Source: Rhynchospora pubera
Lineage: Eukaryota > Streptophyta > Magnoliopsida > Poales > Cyperaceae
Length of the DNA stretch: 64,000 bases
Direction of reading: 5' to 3'
Assembly: GCA_028095005.1 (NCBI GenBank)
Contig: CM051461.1
Span: 174,289,144-174,353,143, forward strand
Part shown: positions 10,287 to 21,288 of the stretch, one piece after another
How the letters are laid out: every line of letters begins with the position of its first letter
Numbering within the stretch: position 1 is the first letter of the stretch
The notes under the pieces: generated by a model
Seen by the model: only the letters and a program-made list of their open reading frames with translations
Databases searched by the model: none
What the model was told of the DNA's origin: nothing
Translations under genes and position numbers: made by a program

Positions 10287-12138
10287 AATCGATGGGAACT
10301 ATGGGCTTCCAGCTAGCTATAATTGCATATTGTTGACTTTTGATCTCAAGTCATCACATTTAATATTATAAAGGATATAAGTATCTTGAAATATTGTACA
10401 TACTGGTGATATTTTAGGAAATATTTCTTTTCTATATATCAAATTGATAAGATTACTTGATAAAATACTGATCAAAAGAAGAAATGCAGGATATATGTGA
10501 GGAAGGTTTCTTCATCGGTGGTCCCTGCAATAAAAATAATTTGCTGGCATGCTAGTTGTTTCAGGGGGAAAAAAATAGCTTGACTCGGCACCAATAAACT
10601 TAAAAATGATAGATTTTGATGTTTATCCAGTTTCATATAGCTTGTGAAGAACAAAAAAAAAATTCACTGATTATAATTTACCGTTTTAGAGTTCAAATTT
10701 TAATACGACTATTCAGAAGAGATGATGTGACTAACTTACTATACAAGAACATTATATTTACAATCTGTCCCCCACCATAGTTATTATTTCCTGTTTAGAC
10801 AATTAGATGTGCTACTAAGATTGACTGGAGACTTCCATTTAGTTAAACAGATAGCACAGAATAGTCTCATTTAGTCAAACAGATAAAACAGAATAATCTC
10901 AAATTGATAAGTAATTTGTTCAAGATAAAATAATTTATGATTTATATTAATGTCTCTACTGTACTGAGTTGTATAAGCTACTGAAACAAACAATCATGGG
11001 AATCAAAGCTTTCTGCATGAATCATCTCTGTAACATTCCTATTTTCTGAATTTGAAATTATTTAGGGTCGATTTGCGAAATACTGCAAAGTATTTCTGTT
11101 TTAAAAACAAAATCATATCCCAGAGTTCAATAGAAATTTAGCAATAAAATTTTAGTGCACCCGTAATCATTGTCAATATTGTGAGGTTTTTCTATGATGC
11201 ACAGTTCTTGTCAAAGAAAGAGAGAGAGCGTGCTAAAATTGGTACAGAAGCATTGACAACAAGTCATTCAGATACATCAATGAATATTAAAGAAATTGAG
11301 AGCATGCTAAAACCGGTACAGACGCATGTACAACAAGGACATTAATGAATACTAAATCGGTACAAATATTCAATGAATCTTTATACTAACATTGTTGTTC
11401 TTAACATGATGCAATATAAAATTTTGGAATTGGATGTCTGATTGAAAAACAAAAAATGTTGTGTTGGTTGAATTTATCAATGTCAACTTGATATATCATA
11501 TATACCTGTTTAAGCAAAGCAGGGAACAATATAACCAACTCAATGGTCACGAGATGTATAAAGTATTAGCACTCGCATTTATCAAGTCTCAACTTGACAT
11601 ATCTTATGTACCTTGTTACGCAAATCAGGGAATTAGACAACCAAGTCAATGGTCATGAAACTTATCAAGAAGTGAAAAAAATCTGATGTTTCGATTCTGA
11701 TTGATTGTTAATTGTTTCAAGAAACAAATTGAGGCTTATTCGAATCATGCCCTTAAATGATGTGTCAGAAATTTCCAGTCCTGATCTGGGAAAGGTACTT
11801 TGGAGGTTGACAAGGCCTGGTCAGAATAAGCGGAAAGAGAAGTGAGAAAAATGGGCGCCTGGATTCCACTGGTTTTAGGCCTGCCGACGGAGGATTCATC
11901 CACATGGTTCCGTGCACGTTCCATCCAAACGGAACGGATAACGAAACAGATTTTGGTATATGTTTCCGAAACGGAACGGATTTCGACATACGTTTGTGTG
12001 AAATACAGTGTAAATTGAGTCATTCCGTCCAAACGGAACGACTTACGAATCGGTCCAGTACATACAGTTGTTGGAACGAAACGACAAACGAAATGGCCCA
12101 TTTTGTTACCGTTGTAAACGTTAAATCAATGCTAGTGA
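10287..12138. other. Intergenic DNA with small local duplications and a hAT-like relic
   Basis: Two short imperfect tandem duplications are visible. One is around GAGAGCGTGCTAAAATTGG (11224-11280 and 11299-11350). The other starts at TTTATCAATGTCAACTTGA (11472-11560 and 11576-11665). From about 11905 to 12125 the sequence is dense in ACGGAACG and CGTTTCG phrases like the hAT-like elements at 14098 and 19035, so it is probably a degraded relative, but no clean ends or target duplication are found. No gene is recognised; frames of 60-118 codons have no domain. Confidence 0.5.
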
Positions 12139-12330
12139 AAAAGAGAACGAGTGGACAAGGAAAAGAGGCTTAAAAAATAATTTAAAAAAATTAATCATAA
12201 AGTTTATTATATATTTAGAAATTATAAAATATATGATGAATTCTTTTTGAATCATTGGTGAAGGGAAATGATAGTTGTGGTTGCAAGATGAGGGTAATCA
12301 CGAAGTGGAATCTGCCATTTAGATAATAGA
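12139..12330. mobile_element. Small MITE-like repeat, copy A (right end lost)
   Basis: It begins at AGAGAACGAGTGGACAAG and is about 90% identical by eye to 13317-13518 through ATGATGAATTC, GGTGAAGGGAAAT and GAATCTGCCATTTAGATAAT. The inverted right end present in copy B is missing here, where the match stops near 12330. Confidence 0.6.
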
Positions 12331-13316
12331 CTTCAGTTGACTTTGACTCCAAATCAACGCAGTGGCCAGTGGGTTTAATCTCTTGGGCTAGTATAGTACT
12401 ATGCGAAAATCCCAGTTGAACTAACTTTTGTTTTATAAGGCATAAGCATGTGCATGTGGGGTTGTGCCAGTTGTGCCAATTTGGTAGAAGAGTTTGAATG
12501 GGTGAGAAAACCGCGTCAGAAAATGATTGCTGGTTACTCTCAGATTAGAACAAAATTGCCTGCGTTTTATACTTTTGTTTATTGCTTTATATCAATACAT
12601 GTTCTATTACGGATAATAAGTTCTGATTACTAGCTAATAGATAAATGGAAGAACCCTTCGAGTATTTGAAAAGAAAAAAACAGATACCGTTAATTTTAAC
12701 TTTTAAGTGTGTTGTTGAGATATTTAGTGGACAAGACGTTGGACAATTTTAGAAGTATAAAAAAACCTTATATACACTTGGAAAAGTATTTTACAATGGT
12801 TGCTTCTCTTGGTGCATAGGGAGGATATATCCAGCTTTCCTTTGGTTGCAGAGCAGAGAGAACAGCTAATTTTTAATTGGTTAATAACTTAATATTTAAA
12901 AAATATATATATAGCCTTCGAAAAAAAATATTAATAAAAAAAATACCAATACCCAAGTGGCTGTGCTGAGGCAAGCCTTTGAGATCAGGTTTTATCATTC
13001 AGAAATTTCTATTGTCGTCATCATTAAAATGCAAAGACATCTGTACATCAAATAGACAAATACAAATTACAACAATAGACGTGCCAATACGCTCTGACTG
13101 AAATTGGGTATTAAATTTCAAAGCAATAAAGAAAGAGTACACTTAACATCTTAGTGGCCTATGTGTTTCGATTATTAGCTGTGACTTCAGCCTGTATAAC
13201 AAGCTTGTGCTGCCGTTGGCCCTTCAAAGTTTTTCTGAGAGTTGAGTAAAATTACTTAATGAAATGAGGCATAAGAGTCACTAGTTGACAACATTTTGAT
13301 TGATACTAGTTAGTTG
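12331..13316. other. Intergenic DNA, no gene recognised
   Basis: AT-rich sequence between the two MITE-like copies. A 61-codon frame near 12448 has no recognisable feature. A phrase at 13273-13316 (TTGACAACATTTTGATTGAT onward) recurs with changes at 13563-13600, just beyond copy B, suggesting a local duplication around that insertion. Confidence 0.5.
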
Positions 13317-13518
13317 GAACGAGTGGACAAGGGAAAGAGGCTTAAAAAATAATTTGAAAAAAATTAATCATAAAGTTTATGATATGTTTGGAAATTAGAA
13401 AATATATGATGAATTCTTTTTGAATCATTGGTGAAGGGAAATAATAGTTGTGGGTGCAAGATGAGGGTAATCACGAAGTGGAATCTGCCATTTAGATAAT
13501 ACACTTGTCCACTCGTTC
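13317..13518. mobile_element. Small MITE-like repeat, copy B with inverted ends
   Basis: A 202-bp element whose ends are exact inverted repeats: GAACGAGTGGACAAG at 13317 and CTTGTCCACTCGTTC ending at 13518. The interior matches copy A. I cannot read a clean target duplication, so the superfamily is open. Confidence 0.7.
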
Positions 13519-14097
13519 TCTTTTTTATCTAACATCGAAGCCAGCGGAATCCAGTCACAAGTTGACACCATTTTGATTTGATACTAGTTAGTTAGAACTT
13601 GGAAGCATGAACTTTCAGATTTTTTCTCAACTAAATTATCGAAATCACTACTGCCTTTCCACGAAAGGAGCAAATTTCTTTGATAACCATTAAATTTTGA
13701 ACTTAGCAGTAAATTCATCTCTGAATATTATTTGCTCCCCAAAAGCACCACATTCATCTATGCCTATGGTCTACTCCAGAACTTCAACCATGAGGGGAAT
13801 AAGGAGGCAGAGGGAAAGTGGGGGTGACTGCACCCGGATGTGTTTTAGAAAATTGGCAGTAGGATATACTATTTGGAAAACCAGCTCGGATCGAATTGCT
13901 TCGTCCATTCAACTGCGTGGTAGTGTTTGTTTTTCAGCAGTGTATTCGAGACTGGAAGGGGTTAGAGCAATTTGGAACGGTCGAATAATGAATGTCACAA
14001 GGGCCAGCTGAGATTAGGCCATGTCCCAAGGTCTAACAATTATTTGAAACTTGGGCTGAGTGTAGGCCCCAACATGAATATAGCCATGTCCAACAAA
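13519..14097. other. Intergenic DNA, no gene recognised
   Basis: A 104-codon frame at 13697-14011 has no recognisable domain, intron signals or homologue I can name, and I do not call it a gene. Nothing else stands out. Confidence 0.45.
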
Positions 14098-15013
14098 TTT
14101 AGAGCTGCATAACGTGGAAAACGAAGACGAAACATCAGTCTTGCGTTAACCGTTTCGTGCAGGTTACGCAAAAAAAATTTTCTTGCGCCTTTTTGTTTCG
14201 TCCTTGGACATTTTGTTGCGTTAACTGTTTTGTTTAATTTAACGATCAAAAACGGTTAAGACGTTTTAAATATTTTAACCGTTTCTCACATGTGTTAATA
14301 TCTTTTTTTTTCCCGGTTAGTTTAGCCCTTAAATTATAACTTGCCTCTTCAAAATTCGGTTGGGATAATTAGAAATTATAGACTAGTTGTTGAGGTCAAA
14401 CAAGCTTAGTTTAGCTCTTAAATCAACCAATTAGGATTCACTGAACAATTTGGCACACAAACATCGCACAAGCATTAATACTGAGTAACAGGTCCTAATC
14501 GAGCCATTTAAATTGACCTAGAGCCACAATAGGCGAACCAACATATTCAAATCAAAGCAATCACATAGTTTATAAAGCAACAAGTAAGAAATAATTAATC
14601 AAATGCAATACACGAGCTATAGATAGTTCCAATTGCAAGCAAAACAAAACCATTTGAGTTCAATCAACACAAGCAACAAGAGAGAAGAAAGAGAAAAAAC
14701 AAGCAAACTGAAAATTAGGGCTCGGTTGGAGAGAGAGATGGTGAGAAGAGGAGGGAGGTGGTCAGGTGGGGGCGACAGAGAAAGGAGGGAGGCGGTCGGA
14801 GAAGACAGAATGAGAGAGAGAGAGAGATGAGAGACGAGGTGCAACGCTTAGGTTTTATCTATGCTCTCTTTGTTATAACCGCCATCAACTCCTATGCAAT
14901 CAACAATAACACTATACAATGCAAAATGAAACGGACCAAATAAACAATCACGAAATTGGTTTCTATTTGTGTTAAATGTTTCGTTACCGCCCAGACTTCC
15001 ATTATCAGCCCTA
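14098..15013. mobile_element. Probable hAT-like non-autonomous element
   Basis: The left end TTTAGAGCTGCATAACGTGG is nearly the same as the inverted right end of the element at 19035-19713. The right end is CATTATCAGCCCTA at 15013. Flanks CCAACAAA (14090-14097) and CCAACAAT (15014-15021) form an 8-bp duplication with one mismatch. The ends are rich in CGTTTCG, GTTAACCG and related phrases typical of this group. The interior is AT-rich with a GA-rich centre (14680-14830). It encodes nothing convincing. Confidence 0.6.
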
Positions 15014-15413
15014 CCAACAATGTACAATCACAATAAGAAACGGCAGAACTTTGACACTGTCAAAAAGCCCTAGAGTTATACTATCATTGATCCATCAACA
15101 CAATAAGGTTTCACTATCATGGAGTGATCTTTGTAAAGGTAAGTTGCCAAAGCTGCACAGCAGATTCAACCGTTGGTGGAAAGGATAGGACCCGATAAAA
15201 ATCCACACGGGCGTTAATTTATGCTAGCACTATAGTATATGCACTCAAAAAAAAACCAGAAGGCCGAAATTGTTCAAAAAGCAACATAGTTTTCACTGAC
15301 AAAAATATGCTAACTAGTGTTCTAATACAAAAAGTCAATTTCGACATCCATACAGCAAAATATTACATTACATTAAGCACGGAGCCTTGTAGTTGCAATT
15401 CAAACAACAGACT

Positions 15414-18400
15414 TTAAGCTGCTGGTTTGGACTTCTTTGGCATGCGGTACCCACCGACAACACATGCATGATCACGCTCAAACGGCTCCAATGTGACCTG
15501 CTCTGCTGGCTTGAATCGCTCTGCCTGCAGCTTCTTCACTTCACTTGCAAAGACTGCCTCTGCTGGAACCGTTGAGTCGATACAATTAGCCTAATACACA
15601 AGAAATTTTAATTAATTTCATTGGAAACAAAAAGAGCTCAGTATGAAAATATATTTAAAAGGGTAACAAAAACAGGTTTAATCAATAAAATAGAGTAAAG
15701 ATTTGGACAAAATAATCTAACAAATACAAAATCAATGACACAAGTCAAAGTATCTACTTTCTTTTCTTTATCTATGTTGTGAAACATTCTACACTAGGAA
15801 TGAATGCAATTTTTAGTTTGATTCATAATGTAATGTTGAGTTTTGTTCAATGAAGAAACTAACACCAATTTGTGGTTAATTTAAGATAACATTGTACATG
15901 ACACAAGTCAAAAATATCTACTTTCTTTTCTCTATCTTTGCTGTGAAACATTCTACACTAGGAATGGATGCAATTTTAGTTTGATTCAGGATATAATGTT
16001 GAGTTTTGTTCAATGAAGAAACTAACACCAATTTGTGGTTAATTTAAGATAACATTGTACATTGTTCGGGAAAGAAAATTAACATATCAAGTCTAATGTT
16101 AAAATATCAATCAGATATAGGTGACAGGTGAAAATTGATACCTCCAAATATTATTTTCAATTATAAACCTAAGAGTTTGTATCAATTGAGAACGGCAATG
16201 TACCTTAATCGAAATAACAAAATGACCTCCGTTCTTCAGGAAATAGGAGGCATTCAATGCTAAGATTCTTGCCTGAATAATTGAACACAAGAAACAGCAT
16301 CATATCCAAGTAATTTACAAGATCAAATCATTGATGCTACAGGTTATCACTAAAAACTTTGGTATATGTAAATTAGATAGTTTTCTGGAAAACATAAGTC
16401 ACAAATACCTATAAAATGTTTAGCTAATCATATAAAAAACAAATAAACAAAAATTCAAGGAAAATGACAAAAACTTGGTGCATCACACCAGTAGTAATAC
16501 TAGATACAGCAGAATATACAATAACAAACCTTGATAAATCAAATTCAGCTAAATTACTGAACTATAAAAGAACAAAAACCAGAAATAGTTCAATATTTGT
16601 ATTCTGAATACGAGTCCTTCATTTATCTGATTAAAACTGTTTTTCCGTCCATAAAAAAGACAAAATTAGGTAAAAAAACAGAACATTTCAATATTTCCAT
16701 ATCAATTTCAAATACCTCTTTGAACAAATTACAGAAGATATATATTGTTTATTATAGGTGTGTGCACAACATTGCACAAAAGCAAACAGCAAGCAAAAAA
16801 AAGTACCTCCAAAACAACTGCCACAATATTGAATTGTTAACACAAATCCTGTCCATGTTCAATGGAAAAAAAAGCATATTCGAAAGAAAATTAAAACAAT
16901 ACAAATTTAAGCAAATATTACATGGCACTGGAATGGCATCAGATACTCAATTTTAATCATCCAAAGATGTCCTTAAGGGGAATCCGAGTAAACACATCTC
17001 ATCATTTGCTAGTGCCATCATAAAATAATAAAATATAAAATAAACTCAAAAAATATACTGACAGAAGTAAGAGTTACTTGCAGCAATCTGACAAAAATAA
17101 CAGTTTAATATTACAATTTTTAAACTGTAAAGTTCAAATATTATAAAGAACAAAGTTCAAATAGTTGATCCTCAAACCATTTCCCCAATTAAAAATAATC
17201 ATAGAGAAATATACCTGGTCAGGTTGAGCCACATCAGAGAAAATGACATCAACCATACCAACCAGCATTCGGTACCTGGCTGGATGCCTTGCATCTTCTA
17301 TGATTGGTATGACATTTGTCCTCTTCTTTGCCATGTTCACCAAGTCTCGGCCACTTCTGTGTGAGAACTCAACAGCATATACAACCCCAGTCTGTCAATC
17401 AAGTAAAACATTTCTCAGTAATCATAATGTTACCAACCTAAGAAAGAAAATTAAATAAATATGTTTAAAAAACATACCGGTCCCACAACATCAGAAACAT
17501 GGGAGACTGTGGTACCAGAAGCAGCACCAAGGTAGAGAACCTTAGTCCCAGGAGCCTGAAAATTTTATAGTATTAGAGATGATGAATAAATTAAACAACT
17601 GAGATCTTAAATCTGGAAGTCTCATTCTTTGAGTAACTTGTTCAACAACCACACTAGTCAACCCATATAAACAAAAATCTTACAAGTTCCAGTGCTACTG
17701 GTAACTCAAACTAGAGCACCAGTTATGCTAGACATAAGAATAACTAACATTATCTAAAGAGAGTAAATTCCAAACTAATAATATAAAATAAGCATGACAA
17801 TATGTTTTCAAATGACAACCCGCCTACTTGGATCAAATAAGCAACATATGCTGAGCAAAAAAATAAAACATATTGAAGCAATTGACCCAGTGCTACTGGT
17901 GACTCAAACTAGAGCACCAGTTATGCTAGACATAAGAATAACTAACATTATCTAAAGAGAGTAAATTCCAAACTAATAATATAAAATAAGCATGACAATA
18001 TGTTTTCAAATGACAACCCGCCTACTTGGATCAAATAAGCAACATATGCTGAGCAAAAAAAATAAAACATATTGAAGCAATTGACTGAATCTAACTTACA
18101 TACTCTACCATTACTGGTACCCCAGCATCAAGTCCAACATTTAATAAAATTAATTTAAGAAATGGACCAGTTTATTAAACTATTATAGACATCAAAAGAT
18201 TGATAAGAGAACACTCACAATCCAAACGTTGTCAACACCACCAATGATAGCAGCTGCCAGCTTGGATCTAAATGGATTCCAGATGCGATATTCAACCTTG
18301 GATCCATCCTCATTCTACAAAGAAAATAAAAATAAAAACTTCATTAAACTACGCCAAATAACTAAAAACAAGAGCTTGCATTCCAACTACACTAGCATCA

Positions 18401-18769
18401 AATCCAAAAAATTAATGAAACAAAACCACAAACCTGAACAGAGACGCGCTTTTCTCCGTAGACAGATTCTCCAGTAACCATATTCTTGGTGCAAAGCGCA
18501 TCCTCCTTCCCCTTCGCCAAAAACACACCATCGTGCCTATGTGGCACCACTGTGACCTTAGAACCACCCTTCATACCACCTCCTCTGCCACCACCTCTCC
18601 CGCCTCTTCCTCCTCCTCCTGCTCCTCTCCCGCCGCCACGGCCTCTTCCACCGCCGCGGCCTCCACCTCTACCGCCATCAAAACCACGACCACCACCTCT
18701 ACCTCTTCCTGCGCTGCCTCCCCCCCTGAATGGAGAGCCGCCGCGCCCGCCGCCTCTTGGAGCTCTCAT
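15414..18769 (-). CDS. FIB: Fibrillarin, rRNA 2'-O-methyltransferase, six exons
   Basis: Exons (minus strand, in order) are 18434-18769, 18219-18314, 17478-17555, 17215-17391, 16204-16272 and 15414-15590. All introns are GT-AG and phase 0, giving 310 residues, close to Arabidopsis FIB1/FIB2. Residues 1-65 are a Gly/Arg (GAR) domain. The methyltransferase core follows, with the AdoMet-binding stretch VLYLGAASGTTVSHVSDVVG (150-169), DVIFSDVAQPDQ (218-229) and the conserved end RDHACVVGGYRMP. It is the catalytic subunit of box C/D snoRNPs in the nucleolus, methylating rRNA with NOP56, NOP58 and the 15.5K protein. Every core exon is intact, so the gene should be functional. Intron 4 carries a candidate snoRNA on the same strand, and introns 2 and 5 contain tandem duplications. 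The upstream region has telo-box and site II motifs. Confidence 0.96.
15735..16060. repeat. Tandem duplication in fibrillarin intron 5
   Basis: Two copies of a unit of 163 bp (15735-15897 and 15898-16060) lie head to tail within intron 5. Each starts ATGACACAAGTCAAA or a close variant and ends at ACATTGTACAT. They differ at only a few positions, so the duplication is recent. No box C/D pair is apparent on the gene strand in either copy. Confidence 0.88.
16924..17016 (-). ncRNA. Candidate box C/D snoRNA in fibrillarin intron 4
   Basis: Read on the gene strand there is a consensus box C, ATGATGA (17005-16999), and 56 nt later a box D, CTGA (16942-16939). Outside the boxes GGCACT (17016-17011) can pair with AGTGCC (16929-16924), closing a terminal stem, though with an internal loop. 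A C'-like GGATGAT lies at 16962-16956. Between C and C' is TCGGATTCCCCTT (16987-16975), a perfect 13-nt complement of the conserved 25S rRNA segment AAGGGGAATCCGA as I know it. The CTTA that overlaps the end of this guide could act as a degenerate box D'. Arabidopsis fibrillarin genes are known to host a C/D snoRNA (U60f) in an intron, so the location is expected. Size (about 93 nt) fits. Weak points are the imperfect D' and stem. Confidence 0.62.
17691..18085. repeat. Tandem duplication in fibrillarin intron 2
   Basis: Two copies of a unit of about 198 bp (17691-17888 and 17889-18085) lie head to tail inside intron 2. Both contain AGTGCTACTGGT, CTAGAGCACCAGTTATGC and CAACCCGCCTACTTGG. They are almost identical, differing mainly by a base or two, and lengthen the intron without touching splice sites. 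Confidence 0.88.
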
Positions 18770-18990
18770 TTTATGTTAGAATTGGAGAAGAGATGGAATG
18801 AGGCGGCTTGGAGCTAGGGTTTAGTGGAGGTAAACGAGGGTTTTAAGAGTGGAGGTGTTCTGGTTTGCGTTTTTATATATGATGAGGATTAGGGTTTTAC
18901 TCTTTCCCTATACGGCTTATCAGCTTGTTAGTATTGTTATATAGGCTTTCTTTAATGGGCTGTAGGTATGGTACTTTGGTTAGGCCCGTT
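18770..18990 (-). promoter_or_regulatory. Fibrillarin promoter and leader with telo-boxes and site II motifs
   Basis: On the gene strand, telo-box AAACCCTA lies at 18822-18815 (probably in the leader) and AAAACCCTA at 18898-18890. Between them is a TATA-like ATATATAAAA at 18880-18871. Further upstream AGCCCA (TGGGCT on the plus strand, 18956-18961) and GGGCC (18987-18983) are site II type motifs. Telo-box plus site II is the known signature of plant ribosomal-protein and ribosome-biogenesis genes, fitting fibrillarin. The transcription start is inferred only from the TATA position. Confidence 0.7.
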
Positions 18991-19034
18991 AAGGCACCGT
19001 TCCCAATTTAGGGTTAGGGAGCTGCAATTGCAAA

Positions 19035-19713
19035 TAGGGCTGAAAACGGTAGCCGTTTCAACCGTTCTTTCGTTTTGTTTCGTTTCGTCCGGAACAGAAC
19101 GGTAACGGATAAGGATTTCAGTTTCGTTTAAAAAACGGAACAACTAACGCAAATAGAAATATTGTTTCGTCTCAGAACGGAACGATTAGTGAAATTGGTA
19201 CGTTTCGTGGTCGTTTATTTCGCGCATTTCGTCTAAAATTTTTTTTATAGTTTTATTATTAGATTGCAGAGGACCTCAGCGGAAAGATCGAGGAAGAAAC
19301 GAGTAAAATTAGATTTCTGCAACATCGCTCCGTCATTTCTCCGCCGAACACAGTCACGTCTATCTCTCTCGCCTCTGCACCACCCAGTACAATCGTCGTC
19401 GAAAGCGAGAGGTGATAATGGTGCCTCCTCCCCCTTCCCCCTTCCCCACGTGACCTAACCTGTCATTTCTCTATCTCTGTTTCATACAAAATGCAGAATA
19501 ATTTATTTTTTCTTGCATCTTAATAAAAACGCAAAACAGTTAGGTAGTCAAAGACGGTTATAACCGTTTTGATCGTCCCATCAACGAAACGATTAACGCA
19601 ACATGTGTTAAACGGGTGCAACAATCAACGCAATAAGTAAAAAATTTTCGTGCATCAATGCAACAGTTAACGAAAACCACTTTTGTGGTCGTTTTCCACG
19701 TTATGCACTCCTA
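19035..19713. mobile_element. Probable hAT-like non-autonomous element
   Basis: It starts TAGGGCTGAAAACGG and ends CGTTATGCACTCCTA, inverted with about 11 of 15 bases matching. Flanks ATTGCAAA (19027-19034) and GCTGCAAA (19714-19721) agree at six of eight positions, so the duplication is imperfect. Both ends are packed with CGTTTCG and ACGGAACG motifs. The element abuts the fibrillarin promoter region. No credible gene lies within. Confidence 0.6.
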
Positions 19714-19721
19714 GCTGCAAA

Positions 19722-21029
19722 CCGCTTGATCATTTTTGTTTTAGGCTGATGTGATGCCGATCAAACGGTCCATATAGTGCTTCTATTAAATACTAAAATA
19801 ATATCATATTTAATTATTTACTTGTTATTTCTCATATTTAAATACTTATGAACCATGGATGATATTTCAAAACAAATTAAATAGTGAAGTAGTTTAGTTT
19901 GCATTCGAGAATATTTAACTGTGCATTTGCACAGTAATCGAATGTGCATACTAAAAATATTTTTAATTATAAGAATGAAAAATTAAAATAGCAACTGTGC
20001 ATCATCAGTCAATAAACGAGTATGGATTACGACCCTTAAAAGATATAAAAAAATGCATGTTCACTTTGGTAAACGAATATAAATATGCATTAAAAAATAT
20101 AGTGTGCATGATGCACTGCATATTTCATAACTTAAGAAAATCTATCGATATATATATTTTTTAATATTTTAGGAGTGAATGTTTTAGGTATGAATACTAA
20201 AAAAGTAAAAAAAAAAAAAAAAAGTTGAACAACCTGCATTAGTATTGTGCGATCCAACATCAGGGCGACAGCCTAAATGTAAAGAAAGCCACAAAATTTT
20301 CTGCTTTTACGTTGATTCAGTTCAGGATCATCAGAAAATTTAAAAGCCGCCTCTAATAGAAATTTGAAACCCTTAACTCTTTAAATAAAAAAAAAGTCAA
20401 AACATCTTTTTTTTTAAAAAAAAAACGAACAATAATTTTTAACATAGCAATTTTACCTCTTTTATCTTTAGTATTTTTTCTTTACTACTTATATATATAT
20501 ATATATATATTATAAAAGCATCCTACAAAGGTTGTAAGAAAAGTCAGATAAAAGTTGTATTATACTCTTAACATTAGATATAGATCATTAATTTTTTTTA
20601 TCTAATAAGATTCGTGGTCTAGATTTGTATATCAGATAAAAGGACAACTATTTATCTGAAAACTGGCCAGCCGTGGGATCGTTCTTAAGCGAACTTTCGG
20701 TGCTATTCGCGCGAGTTCGAGTCTTCGATTGTACATATTATTTCTCATTTTTGTTCTCTTATTTTGCACCTCTTATTTTCGAGCCGCTCCCCCTATCTTT
20801 CTTTTTTTAGTTTCGCTCGTTACGTATTCTCTAACCCTAGCGCCGCATGATCCATCGCCGCTGGCTCCCTCCCCTCCCTCTCTCCTTCCCCCTCTAACAA
20901 CTTTGGAATATGAGTAGCGCCGCTCCCTGATGTTCGTTCCACCTTTTTTTCTCTCTCGTGAAATGGTCCCTCCTCATCTCTTCGCCATCTCCGCCCCTCC
21001 CTCACCTTGCTCCATGCGTCCCTCTTCAC
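19722..21029. other. AT-rich intergenic DNA with microsatellite
   Basis: Contains a long A-run at 20208-20224, several T- and A-runs near 20390-20430 and an (AT)n run at 20490-20512. Between about 20663 and 20725 a tRNA-like pair of pol III motifs is possible: TGGCCAGCCGTGG resembles an A box and GAGTTCGAGTCT a B box, about 40 bases apart, as in plant SINEs. No SINE tail or duplication can be read, so this is only a hint. No gene is seen before the V-ATPase relic. Confidence 0.4.
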
Positions 21030-21288
21030 TCCTTCCGAGAGTCCATCAAGTCAGCATCTCTCGAGGTACGATCCAACCAGGACAACGTCGCCGGCTCCAA
21101 GCTCCCCCACTTCGAGCTCTTCCACGCCTCTGACGGGTCCTCCGTCGGCCTTGCACACGATGACCAGAAGATCCAGGCCTGCCGAGCCAACCACCTCAAG
21201 GCCATCGAGCTCCTCATCGACCTCGCCTCCCTCCAGACCTCCTCCTTCACTCTCGACGACGCCATCAAAACTATTAACCGCAGGTAAC
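21030..21288 (+). pseudogene. V-ATPase subunit D relic, internal segment only
   Basis: In the frame that opens at 20958 the sequence from about 21030 reads as the middle of V-type H+-ATPase subunit D: LEVRSNQDNVAG, ELFHASD, KAIELLIDLASLQTS, TLDDAIKTINRR. It corresponds to roughly residues 90-170 of a protein of about 260. Neither the conserved N-terminus nor the part after NRR is found nearby, and an in-frame TAA follows at once. CGCAG|GTAACT at the end resembles a splice donor, but no matching downstream exon is found. The real protein is part of the central rotor stalk of the proton pump. This copy is most likely a captured or duplicated gene fragment. GC content is much higher than in flanking DNA. 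Confidence 0.7.

Noticed and set aside
11745..12101. 118-codon minus-strand frame
   Set aside because: It runs over a degraded hAT-like sequence with repeated ACGGAACG phrases; no domain or homologue is recognised.
17572..17605. GATGATGA and CTGA on the plus strand in fibrillarin intron 2, as a second snoRNA
   Set aside because: It is on the strand opposite to the host transcript and the boxes are far too close together.
18486..18817. Plus-strand Pro-rich and Ser/Thr-rich frames over fibrillarin exon 1
   Set aside because: They are the antisense of the Gly/Arg codons of the GAR domain.
20663..20725. Possible tRNA-derived SINE head
   Set aside because: Only loose A- and B-box resemblance; no tail, target duplication or second copy is visible. 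Kept only as a hint in the intergenic entry.
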